Shown: one piece after another, positions 42,160 to 49,052 of the stretch
How positions within the stretch are numbered: the first letter of the stretch is position 1
Layout of the letters: every line of letters begins with the position of its first letter
From: Planctomycetaceae bacterium
GTDB lineage: Bacteria; Planctomycetota; Planctomycetia; Pirellulales; PALSA-1355
DNA length: 49,052 nucleotides
Assembly (NCBI GenBank): GCA_003153375.1
Contig: PLYM01000073.1
Location: 1-49,052 of the forward strand
Direction: 5' to 3'
Notes under the pieces: generated by a model
The model's database searches: none
The model's input: only the letters and a program-made list of their open reading frames with translations
Told to the model about the DNA's origin: nothing
Made by a program: the position numbers and the translations under genes

Positions 42160-43029
42160 ATGGGTCGCATTCGCACGGTTGCTGTTTTGCCCACGGTGTT
42201 CACGCTGGGCAATTTGATCTGTGGATTCTTTGCGATCGTGGTGGCGGCACGCGTGGACCGTCCGACTTCGACCGAGATTCCGCAGGCCGGGGCGATCGCG
42301 TTTCAGCATCCAACCCGGGTGATGAAGGAGTTCGACCCGACGGATGACACGCACAACGTGATGCTCAGCGGCTGGCTGATTTTCATGGCCATGGTGTTCG
42401 ATGCCCTGGACGGCCACGTGGCCCGCTTGGCCCGCACCACGAGCGACTTTGGCGCCCAGTTGGATAGCCTGTGCGATCTGGTCTCATTTGGCGTGGCCCC
42501 AGGCTTCCTGCTTGTGAAGATGTGTCCGACATTCACTTATTCACACAACCAGGTGTGGATCATCGCGGCTTCGTTTGCCGCCTGTGCGGCATTGCGCCTG
42601 GCCCGATTCAATGTCGAAGCGAGCAACGATGACGACCACATGCACTTTAGCGGCTTGCCCTCGCCCGCCGCCGCGGCGGCTATCGCCGGCTTCGCGATCT
42701 TGTTCTATGAGCTGCGCCGCGAAGGCAACGTGCTGCAATACAAGGCCGAGATTGACTCCTGGGTGCAAACGATCCTGCCGTTTTTCGCCCTGTTTGTGGC
42801 CCTATTGATGGTCTCGCGTATTCCCTATCCGCACGTCGTCAATCAGGCCCTGCGCGGCCAGCGCAGCTTCGGCCACATCGTGGCGCTGGTGTTCACGTTC
42901 GTGGTCATCATGATGATTCACGGCTATTCGGTGCCGCTCCTGGCTTGTCTGTTCGTCCTTTCAGGTCCAGCCCAATACCTGTGGCAGCGCGGCATTGAAC
43001 GCCGCGAAGCGCAGGATCCGATCTTCTAA
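42160..43029 (+). CDS. pssA: CDP-diacylglycerol--serine O-phosphatidyltransferase
   Basis: The 289-residue membrane protein has the CDP-alcohol phosphotransferase motif D-G-x2-A-R-x8-G-x3-D-x3-D in ALDGHVARLARTTSDFGAQLDSLCD, near residue 85. About eight hydrophobic spans surround it, beginning with VLPTVFTLGNLICGFFAIVV, which is typical for PssA. It makes phosphatidylserine from CDP-diacylglycerol and serine. The product is used by the psd gene just upstream. The start at 42160 is preceded by a pyrimidine-rich leader. A polar insertion (residues ~35-60) sits after the first span. Confidence 0.92.
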   Translation: MGRIRTVAVLPTVFTLGNLICGFFAIVVAARVDRPTSTEIPQAGAIAFQHPTRVMKEFDPTDDTHNVMLSGWLIFMAMVFDALDGHVARLARTTSDFGAQLDSLCDLVSFGVAPGFLLVKMCPTFTYSHNQVWIIAASFAACAALRLARFNVEASNDDDHMHFSGLPSPAAAAAIAGFAILFYELRREGNVLQYKAEIDSWVQTILPFFALFVALLMVSRIPYPHVVNQALRGQRSFGHIVALVFTFVVIMMIHGYSVPLLACLFVLSGPAQYLWQRGIERREAQDPIF

Positions 43030-43048
43030 GCGGGTGCGCCGAGCGTCT

Positions 43049-43648
43049 ATGTTCACTGGCCTGGTCCAATCCCTGGCGACCGTCCGCGCCGTGCGAGCCG
43101 AACCACCAGGCAAGCGGCTCGTCTTGGAATGCTCCGAACTGGCTCGCGACGCGGCACTCGGCGATAGCATCGCCGTCAACGGCTGCTGCCTGACCGTCGT
43201 GGCCAACGCCGACGGCTGTCTTGAGTTCGAAGCGGGGCCCGAGACGCTCGCCCGCACGAATCTGGGCGAGCTCGTCGAAGGTCGGGCCGTGAACCTGGAG
43301 CCTTCGCTGCGGGTGGGCGACCGGCTGGGCGGCCACTTTGTTACCGGACACATCGAGGCCGTCGGCACGCTCGACGCGCGCCACGATGAGCGCGACTGGT
43401 CGACGCTGTGGTTCCGTTTTCCGCCAGTGTTGGCTCGATACATGGTCAGCAAGGGCTCGATCGCCGTCGACGGCGTGAGCCTGACGCTGGTCGAGGTCGA
43501 GGCCGACCGCTTCAGCGTGGCCCTGATTCCCCATACCCTGTCGGCTACCACGCTGGGCCAGTTACGGCCCGGCGGACGCGTCAATCTCGAGACCGATCTG
43601 CTCGCCAAATACGCCCAAAAACAAGCCGATTGGGAAAAAACCCAGTAA
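43049..43648 (+). CDS. ribE: Riboflavin synthase alpha chain
   Basis: Riboflavin synthase dismutates two 6,7-dimethyl-8-ribityllumazine to riboflavin. The 199-residue protein starts with the invariant MFTGLVQ and consists of two lumazine-binding repeats: GDSIAVNGCCLTVV in the first and KGSIAVDGVSLTLVEVE in the second, with HFVTGHIEAVG between. The final helix LLAKYAQKQ mediates trimers. It begins 19 bases after pssA and has no visible Shine-Dalgarno or FMN riboswitch upstream. No other rib genes are here. Confidence 0.96.
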   Translation: MFTGLVQSLATVRAVRAEPPGKRLVLECSELARDAALGDSIAVNGCCLTVVANADGCLEFEAGPETLARTNLGELVEGRAVNLEPSLRVGDRLGGHFVTGHIEAVGTLDARHDERDWSTLWFRFPPVLARYMVSKGSIAVDGVSLTLVEVEADRFSVALIPHTLSATTLGQLRPGGRVNLETDLLAKYAQKQADWEKTQ

Positions 43649-43700
43649 TCTCGGGCTCCCACGAGCAACTGGGTCTGTCGCCCTGAACCCCTAGCACACC

Positions 43701-44609
43701 ATGCCGCCAACCGCGACGAATCAGACGATCTCTTACCTGGCGCGGCGGTTCGCCGAGGTCGGCATTCGGCTCAATGCGCGCCACGGTCAGAACTTTCTGA
43801 TCGATTTGAACTTACAGCGACTGATCGTCGAGCGGGCCGAACTTGGGCCGGATGACGTGGTGCTCGAAGTAGGCACCGGCACGGGCGCGCTGACGGCCCT
43901 GATGGCGTCCCACGCGGCCGCCGTGGTGACCGTCGAGATCGATCCACGGCTCTTTCAATTGGCGAGCGAAGAGCTGTTCGGCTTCACCAACGTGGTGCAA
44001 CTCGGACACGACGCGCTGGCGAACAAAAGCCACTTCGATCCCCGCTTGCTGGCCGCCCTCGAGCAACAACTGGCCGCCGCCCCGGGTCGCCGGCTGAAGC
44101 TCGTGGCCAACTTGCCCTATAGCGTGGCAACGCCGGTCATTGCCAATCTGCTGGCTGGCCAGCTCGTGCCCGAGTCGATGACCGTCACGATTCAGAAGGA
44201 ACTGGCCGACCGCATTACAAGTGTCCCCGGCACCAAGGATTACGGCGCCCTAAGCGTGTGGGTGCAAAGTCAGTGCCGCGTCGAGCTGGTCCGTTTGCTG
44301 CCGCCGAGCGTCTTTTGGCCTCGTCCCCAGGTGACCTCGGCCGTCATTCACGTCGAACTCGACGAGCCACGGCGCAAGCTGATTCCCGACCGGTCGTTCT
44401 TTCACGACTTCACCCGATCGCTGTTTTTTCATCGCCGCAAGTTCCTGCGCAGCGTCTTGCAAAGCGCTTGGAAGGGGCAGCTCGACAAAGCCACGATCGA
44501 CCAGCTGATCGTCCAAGCGGGCCTGGCCCCCGAATGCCGCGCTGACCAGCTCGACGTGCCCACGATCCTCAGGCTCTGCGAGGCCGTACGGACCGCCTTG
44601 CCTGCCTGA
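43701..44609 (+). CDS. rsmA: Ribosomal RNA small subunit methyltransferase A (KsgA)
   Basis: This 302-residue enzyme dimethylates two adjacent adenines of the 16S rRNA 3'-terminal hairpin. The SAM-binding start GQNFLID, motif I VLEVGTGTGALT, the acidic E of VTVEIDPR and the catalytic NLPYSVATPV are all present, followed by the RsmA C-terminal PSVFWPRPQVTSAVIHVEL and a helical RNA-binding domain. It starts 52 bases after ribE and has no evident Shine-Dalgarno. In E. coli it is next to other genes; this linkage is not universal. Confidence 0.96.
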   Translation: MPPTATNQTISYLARRFAEVGIRLNARHGQNFLIDLNLQRLIVERAELGPDDVVLEVGTGTGALTALMASHAAAVVTVEIDPRLFQLASEELFGFTNVVQLGHDALANKSHFDPRLLAALEQQLAAAPGRRLKLVANLPYSVATPVIANLLAGQLVPESMTVTIQKELADRITSVPGTKDYGALSVWVQSQCRVELVRLLPPSVFWPRPQVTSAVIHVELDEPRRKLIPDRSFFHDFTRSLFFHRRKFLRSVLQSAWKGQLDKATIDQLIVQAGLAPECRADQLDVPTILRLCEAVRTALPA

Positions 44610-44711
44610 ACTCCGCGGAAATGCCCTGGGGATGGTTCAAATCATGGCGGTTCCTGGGTATGATAGCCCCGGCTCGACGCCTGCCGTTTCTTTCGGGATT
44701 GTGATTGCACC

Positions 44712-44933
44712 ATGAAGTTCATAGAAATCTCTGGCACGGTATTGAAGAAACTGCTGAGCGCCGACGAAATCAAGGAGCTCAGCGGGGCAGGCGTCCGCGA
44801 CGACAGCGAAATCCGCATTAATCCGCAAGGAGACATCGAGTTGCGACAAGGCAACTCCTGGACCGTGATCGGCGGGTTGCTGGGAGATTATCAGGGCCGC
44901 ATCAAGCGGCTGACCGGTCTCGAATGGAGCTGA
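44712..44933 (+). CDS. Small orphan protein, function unknown
   Basis: Seventy-three residues, probably soluble. The sequence begins MKFIEISGTVLKKLLSADEIKELSGAGV, an alpha-helix and turn, then a beta-rich RINPQGDIELRQGNSWTVIGGLLGDYQGRIKRLTGLEWS. The last part looks like a compact strand-turn-strand. Codon use matches the flanking genes. There is no convincing Shine-Dalgarno. I recognise no family. A hairpin lies 40 bases after the stop. Confidence 0.6.
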   Translation: MKFIEISGTVLKKLLSADEIKELSGAGVRDDSEIRINPQGDIELRQGNSWTVIGGLLGDYQGRIKRLTGLEWS

Positions 44934-45366
44934 GGCCGACGTTTTTTCCGTGAAACTGCAAGGAGGGTTTGCGGCGATCTTTTCGCCGCGTTTGGCACGC
45001 GATTTGGACATTTCGCGCGTCTAGTTAGTCCAGCTCAGGGAGGGCCTGGCGCTCTTTCTCCCCGCTTTGCTGGGTCGAGTTTCCATTGTTAATGTGAGTA
45101 TTTTGGGTGTTTTGGTGATATTTTGTGGTCCTGTCGCCGTTTGATGGGGGCTACGATCTCTGGTACTTTGTAGCGACTAAATGGTTTAGGTTGCCAGACT
45201 TGCTGCGGTGGATGCTAGATTCCCGTTCTCGTGATGAACCTGCACAGCTAGCAAAGACGATGTCCTGCCCGATGGCTGCGCGGACCGATGATGGAAGATA
45301 CAGTGTTTGGCGCGCAGCCAAGCGGGTGCCAGTACCCTCCTTTTCTCCCAGAGAGTTAGGATAGCC
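44934..45366 (+). other. 433-base intergenic region with hairpin and long leader
   Basis: No gene is evident. GCGGCGA-TCTTT-TCGCCGC (44971-44989) is a seven-pair hairpin followed by GTTTGG and may end the previous transcript. From about 45085 to 45130 the DNA is T/G-rich and low in GC, a candidate promoter region; TTGATG (45143-45148) and TACTTT (45166-45171) are 17 bases apart, a weak promoter. Some 190 bases of leader would then precede the fusion gene. Confidence 0.45.
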
Positions 45367-48300
45367 GTGCATCTCGATTATTTGCCTGGATCGTTCTTTG
45401 GACCTTCGAATCTGGTTGATCTGCTGCGACATCGGGCTGCCCACCAGCCCCATGATCGCGCCTTTACCTACCTGGTCGATGGCGAAACCGAAGAGCTCCA
45501 CTTGAGCTATGAGGGTTTGGACCGCCAGGCCCGCGCCGTGGCGGCCCAGTTGCAGGCCCTGAATCTGGCCGGCGAGCGGGCTTTGCTGCTCTATCCGGCC
45601 GGGCTCGACTTCATCGCGGCCTTTTTCGGCTGCCTGTACGCGGGTGTGGTGGCCGTGCCGGCCTATCCGCCGCGTCGCAACCGGTCGATGTCGCGAATCC
45701 AGGCGATTGCCGACGACGCCCAGGCCAAGATCGCGCTGTCGACCTTCCCGGTTTGGGAACGCGTGCAGTCGGTGATCGATCAGAATCCCGATCTGCGCAA
45801 GATCTCCTGGCTGTGTACCGACCAGTTGCCCCCCGCCTCGGAAGACCAGTGGCAAGTGCCGGACGTGCATGGCGACACGCTGGCATTCTTGCAATACACC
45901 TCGGGTTCGACGGGCACGCCCAAGGGCGTGATCCTCAACCACACGAACTTGATGCACAACTCGGCATCGATTTCCTACGCCTTCGAACACACCCGCAGCG
46001 GCAGCGGCGTGTTCTGGCTGCCCAGCTACCACGACATGGGGCTGATCGGCGGCATTTTGCAGCCGCTCTACATTGGCCAGGCCAACGTGCTGCTCTCGCC
46101 GATGGCATTTTTGCAAAAGCCATTTCGCTGGTTGCAGGCGATCTCTCGTTATCGTTGCACGATCAGCGGCGGCCCGAACTTTGCCTACGACTTGTGCGTT
46201 CGCAAGATCACGCCCGAGCAGCGCGACATGCTCGATCTGAGCCGCTGGTGCCTGGCGTTCAATGGCGCCGAGCCGGTGCGGGCCGAAACGATCGACCAGT
46301 TCACCAAGATGTTCGAGCCCTGCGGTTTCCGCCGCGAGGCGTTTTATCCGTGCTATGGCATGGCCGAAGCCACGTTGATCGTTTCCGGTGGCTTCAAGGC
46401 GGCCCTGCCCGTCGTGCGCACCTTTGATGCCGAAGCGTTGGAAAACAACCAGGTGGTCGATGCCTTGGGCGACGAAGAAGGCGCCCGCGAACTGGTCGGC
46501 AGCGGCGGCCACCTGCTCGATCAACGTATCGTGATCGCCCATCCCGAAAACCTGACCACGCTGCCGCCCGACCAGGTTGGCGAGATTTGGGTCAGCGGCC
46601 CCAGCGTGGCCCAGGGCTACTGGAGCCGAACCGACGAAACCGAACGCACGTTCCGCGCCTATCTGAAAGACACCGGCGAGGGGCCGTTCTTGCGCACCGG
46701 CGACTTGGGCTTCATGCAGGACGGCGAATTGTTCATCACGGGCCGCTTGAAGGATCTGATCATCATTCGCGGTTTGAATCACTATCCGCAGGACATCGAG
46801 CTGACCGTCGGCAAATGCCACGCACGGCTGCGGCCGGGCAACGGTGCGGCTTTGGCCATCGAAATCGAAGGCACCGAGCGGCTGGTCGTGGTTCAGGAAG
46901 TCGAGCGCCGTCAACAGCGCGATCTAGGCGAAGTGTTCGAGGCGATTCGCCGCGACGTGGCCATGGAGCACGAGCTTCCGGTCGAGGCGATTGCGCTGCT
47001 GAAAGCCGGCAGCATTCCCAAGACGTCGAGCGGCAAGATTCAGCGGCACGCATGCCGCCAAGGCTTTTTGGACGGGACGTTGGACACCGTGGCCGAGTGG
47101 CGCGCCTGGGCGCCCGATGCTCCCTTGGAGCCGCGCCGCCGCGTGAGCGACGTTAGCCAGGCTGACGCTGAAAGCGATGCCGAGCCACCCAAGACGGTGC
47201 GCCAGCGTCGCGTTCCGGTGAACTCCGAGCCGCCGAAAGTCAGCCCCGTCAGCCCCAATCCGGCCCTGAGCACCGCGGAGATCGTGCTCGATCACGTCCG
47301 CCGCGTGGCCAAAGAGCGGGCCATCAACATCACGCTCGATAGCTCGATCGTCGAGCTGGGTCTCGATTCGTTGGAGAGGATGGAAATCATCGCCTCGCTG
47401 GAAGATGCCTATGGCGGCCGTTTTCCCGAAGACGTGCTGCCGCAGATCGAAAGCTGCCGCGAAGTGGCGGCCGCCGTCGAGGCCTATCTCGGCCCGGCGC
47501 CGCGGGCACGTGGCGATCAGCCGCCGATCCACGAAGTCTCGCCCGAGAACTATCGCTTTGAGTGCTTTCCCGAGTATCTCAAGCTCCGCCAGATGATGGA
47601 GGAGACCAACCGCGCCGGGTTCATGAACCCCTATTTCAAGGTCCATGAGCGTGTGATCAACGACACGACGATGATCGACGGCCGCGAGATGGTCAGCTTC
47701 TCCAGCTACAACTATGTCGGCATGTCGGGCGATCCGCGGGTGGTTTCGGCGGTCAAACGGGCCGTCGATCGCTATGGCACCAGCGTTTCGGCCAGCCGGT
47801 TGGTTTCGGGCGAGAAGACGATCCACCGCGATTTGGAACAAGCGATCGCGGGCTTCATCGGCACCGACGCGGCCATCGTCTATGTCGGCGGCCACAGCAC
47901 CAATGAAACCACGATGGGCCACCTGTTTGGCCCTGGCGACCTGATCTTGCACGATTCGCTGGCCCATAACAGCATCGTGCAAGGCGCGCTGCTCTCGGGC
48001 GCCCGTCGGCGTCCTTTCCCGCACAACGATTGGGAGTCGCTCGACAAGTTGCTGGTCGAACTGCGGCCGACCTATCGCCGCGTTTGCATCGCGATCGAAG
48101 GCGTCTATAGCATGGACGGCGACATTCCCGACGTGCCCCGCTTCGTCGAGATCAAAAAACGCCACAAGGCGTTCTTGTACATCGACGAGGCCCACTCGAT
48201 CGGCGTGTTGGGCGCCCGCGGACGCGGCATCGCCGAGCATTTTTCGATCCATCCCAAGGACGTCGACATCTGGATGGGCACGCTCAGCAAGTCGTTCGGC

Positions 48301-48828
48301 AGCTGCGGCGGCTACATCGCCGGCTCCAGCGCCCTGGTCGAGTACCTCAAGTATACGGCCCCCGGCTTTGTCTATGCCGCCGGCATTTCGCCGGCCAACG
48401 CCGCCGCGGCCCTGGCCAGCATTCGGTTGCTGGAAGCCGAGCCCCAACGCGTGGCCACGCTGCACGAGCGCTGCGAGCTGTTTTTGAACCTGGCCCGCGC
48501 TCGCGGCCTGAACACGGGCATGAGCGGTGGCACCGCCGTGCTGCCGGTGATTCTGGGCAACTCGATGGACAGCTTGCGGCTGTCGCAAGCCCTGTTCGAG
48601 CGCGGCATCAACGTGCAGCCGATTCTGCACCCCGCCGTCGAAGAGAAGGCCGCCCGCCTGCGATTCTTCATCACCTCGGACCACACCGAGGCGCAGATCC
48701 GCGAAACGATCGAGGCCGTGGCCGAAGAGCTCGAGAAGATCGACCCCCGCTACTTGAACATGCCCACCACCCGCCGCAACGGCCACCACTTCGGCACCGT
48801 CCCGGCCAGCCAGGGCAGCCGCGGTTAA
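45367..48828 (+). CDS. Fatty acyl-AMP ligase / ACP / alpha-oxoamine synthase fusion
   Basis: A GTG at 45367 with AGGA upstream begins a 1153-residue three-domain protein. Residues about 1-575 are a FAAL-type adenylate ligase: YTSGSTGTPKGV from residue 177, YGMAEATL and the FAAL insertion in TDETERTF. Residues ~630-700 are an acyl carrier domain with the phosphopantetheine serine S668 in LGLDSLERM. Residues ~720-1140 are a PLP alpha-oxoamine synthase with Schiff-base K975 in TLSKSFGS, HSIGVLGARGRG and DEAHS. The likely reaction is activation of a fatty acid, loading on the carrier and decarboxylative condensation with an amino acid to a 3-oxo amine, as in serine palmitoyltransferase. Product unknown. 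Confidence 0.93.
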   Translation: MHLDYLPGSFFGPSNLVDLLRHRAAHQPHDRAFTYLVDGETEELHLSYEGLDRQARAVAAQLQALNLAGERALLLYPAGLDFIAAFFGCLYAGVVAVPAYPPRRNRSMSRIQAIADDAQAKIALSTFPVWERVQSVIDQNPDLRKISWLCTDQLPPASEDQWQVPDVHGDTLAFLQYTSGSTGTPKGVILNHTNLMHNSASISYAFEHTRSGSGVFWLPSYHDMGLIGGILQPLYIGQANVLLSPMAFLQKPFRWLQAISRYRCTISGGPNFAYDLCVRKITPEQRDMLDLSRWCLAFNGAEPVRAETIDQFTKMFEPCGFRREAFYPCYGMAEATLIVSGGFKAALPVVRTFDAEALENNQVVDALGDEEGARELVGSGGHLLDQRIVIAHPENLTTLPPDQVGEIWVSGPSVAQGYWSRTDETERTFRAYLKDTGEGPFLRTGDLGFMQDGELFITGRLKDLIIIRGLNHYPQDIELTVGKCHARLRPGNGAALAIEIEGTERLVVVQEVERRQQRDLGEVFEAIRRDVAMEHELPVEAIALLKAGSIPKTSSGKIQRHACRQGFLDGTLDTVAEWRAWAPDAPLEPRRRVSDVSQADAESDAEPPKTVRQRRVPVNSEPPKVSPVSPNPALSTAEIVLDHVRRVAKERAINITLDSSIVELGLDSLERMEIIASLEDAYGGRFPEDVLPQIESCREVAAAVEAYLGPAPRARGDQPPIHEVSPENYRFECFPEYLKLRQMMEETNRAGFMNPYFKVHERVINDTTMIDGREMVSFSSYNYVGMSGDPRVVSAVKRAVDRYGTSVSASRLVSGEKTIHRDLEQAIAGFIGTDAAIVYVGGHSTNETTMGHLFGPGDLILHDSLAHNSIVQGALLSGARRRPFPHNDWESLDKLLVELRPTYRRVCIAIEGVYSMDGDIPDVPRFVEIKKRHKAFLYIDEAHSIGVLGARGRGIAEHFSIHPKDVDIWMGTLSKSFGSCGGYIAGSSALVEYLKYTAPGFVYAAGISPANAAAALASIRLLEAEPQRVATLHERCELFLNLARARGLNTGMSGGTAVLPVILGNSMDSLRLSQALFERGINVQPILHPAVEEKAARLRFFITSDHTEAQIRETIEAVAEELEKIDPRYLNMPTTRRNGHHFGTVPASQGSRG

Positions 48829-48868
48829 GCCGATCTCGCCTCCGGTGCGGGGCGCCCCAGGTCATCGA

Positions 48869-48888
48869 GCGGCGTGCCGCGCGTTTTT
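48869..48888 (+). terminator. Weak hairpin with T-run after the fusion gene
   Basis: GCGG (48869-48872) pairs with CCGC (48877-48880), then GCG and five T. It is 40 bases past the stop. The stem is short, so it is tentative. Beyond it, to the end of the window, I see no gene. Confidence 0.35.
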
Positions 48889-49052
48889 GTGGGCCAACGG
48901 CCCAACCTGCCTAAGCCAGGGGCAGAGCGCAGCGCCGGCCCTGGACTGATTCTGCACCCTCTGCACCAACAGATCCGGAAACGCTCTGCTATTTCTGTTT
49001 CTCTGTCTTCAGGTTGGTCGCCGGCGATGTAATACCAATCCCAACATTTAAC

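Noticed and set aside
45151-48789. Two long minus-strand frames (587 and 621 residues) opposite the fusion gene
   Set aside because: Both are shadows of a high-GC gene and lack any recognisable motif, while the plus strand has three intact domains.
1-49052. CRISPR arrays, insertion sequences, prophage genes, rRNA
   Set aside because: No regular spaced repeats, transposase motifs, phage structural motifs or rRNA sequence were seen on either strand.

Overview
This window is chromosomal DNA from a member of the Planctomycetota, probably the Pirellulales; the lower rank is inference. The evidence is the set of lineage-typical families: a DUF1501 protein, a sulfatase-modifying-factor-fold protein, a PEP-CTERM protein, a DUF1569 protein, a squalene-cyclase-like protein with a haem motif, an FHA-GAF histidine kinase, and several small orphan proteins. 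Coding DNA is GC-rich, except for the first ~700 bases. Many genes lack a clear Shine-Dalgarno and several use GTG or TTG starts.

Layout. 1-2.5 kb: a truncated Ser/Thr kinase and an FHA-GAF sensor kinase, both on the minus strand. 2.9-8.8 kb: a secreted M28 peptidase, then an envelope cluster of OmpH/Skp, LpxC, LpxA and a Gfo/Idh oxidoreductase whose GTG overlaps the lpxA stop. 8.8-14.7 kb: a small secreted WYY-rich protein, acylphosphatase plus an ABC-2 permease, tRNA-Gln(CUG), a structured intergenic region, a csrA-HU dicistron with a very clear terminator, a MaoC hydratase and an AlgH/YqgE protein. 14.8-20 kb: a DMT transporter, a DapA-family lyase, a PEP-CTERM protein behind a near-consensus promoter, a MaoC-SDR fusion and a DUF1569 protein. 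20-26.4 kb: FkbM methyltransferase, M19 dipeptidase, DinB protein, MutM, an ABM protein, and trpB-trpA. 26.4-32.9 kb: an esterase, the CxxCH squalene-cyclase-like protein, the SUMF1-like protein, DUF1501 and an orphan. 33-38.7 kb: two adjacent sulfotransferases, then an ABC ATPase overlapping a large membrane-anchored partner. 38.8-41 kb: MocA-like and XdhC molybdenum-cofactor genes, plus two tiny candidate genes. 41-44.9 kb: psd-pssA for phosphatidylethanolamine, riboflavin synthase, RsmA/KsgA and an orphan. 45.4-48.8 kb: a 1153-residue fusion of fatty acyl-AMP ligase, acyl carrier protein and PLP alpha-oxoamine synthase.

How they fit together. Much of the window concerns the cell envelope: lipid A assembly (lpxC, lpxA, Gfo/Idh), outer-membrane protein chaperoning (OmpH), phospholipid head groups (psd, pssA), and probably an amino-acid-derived long-chain lipid made by the 1153-residue fusion. 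That enzyme activates a fatty acid, holds it on its own carrier domain and condenses it with an amino acid, which is serine palmitoyltransferase-type chemistry independent of acyl-CoA. It is the best candidate for an under-described system here. Other points worth a look are a 21-base identical pyrimidine-rich sequence just before both trpA and pssA, an SDR whose catalytic Tyr is Phe, a possible antitoxin-like peptide beside a 41-residue membrane peptide, and an ABC ATPase and ABC permease that each lack a local partner.
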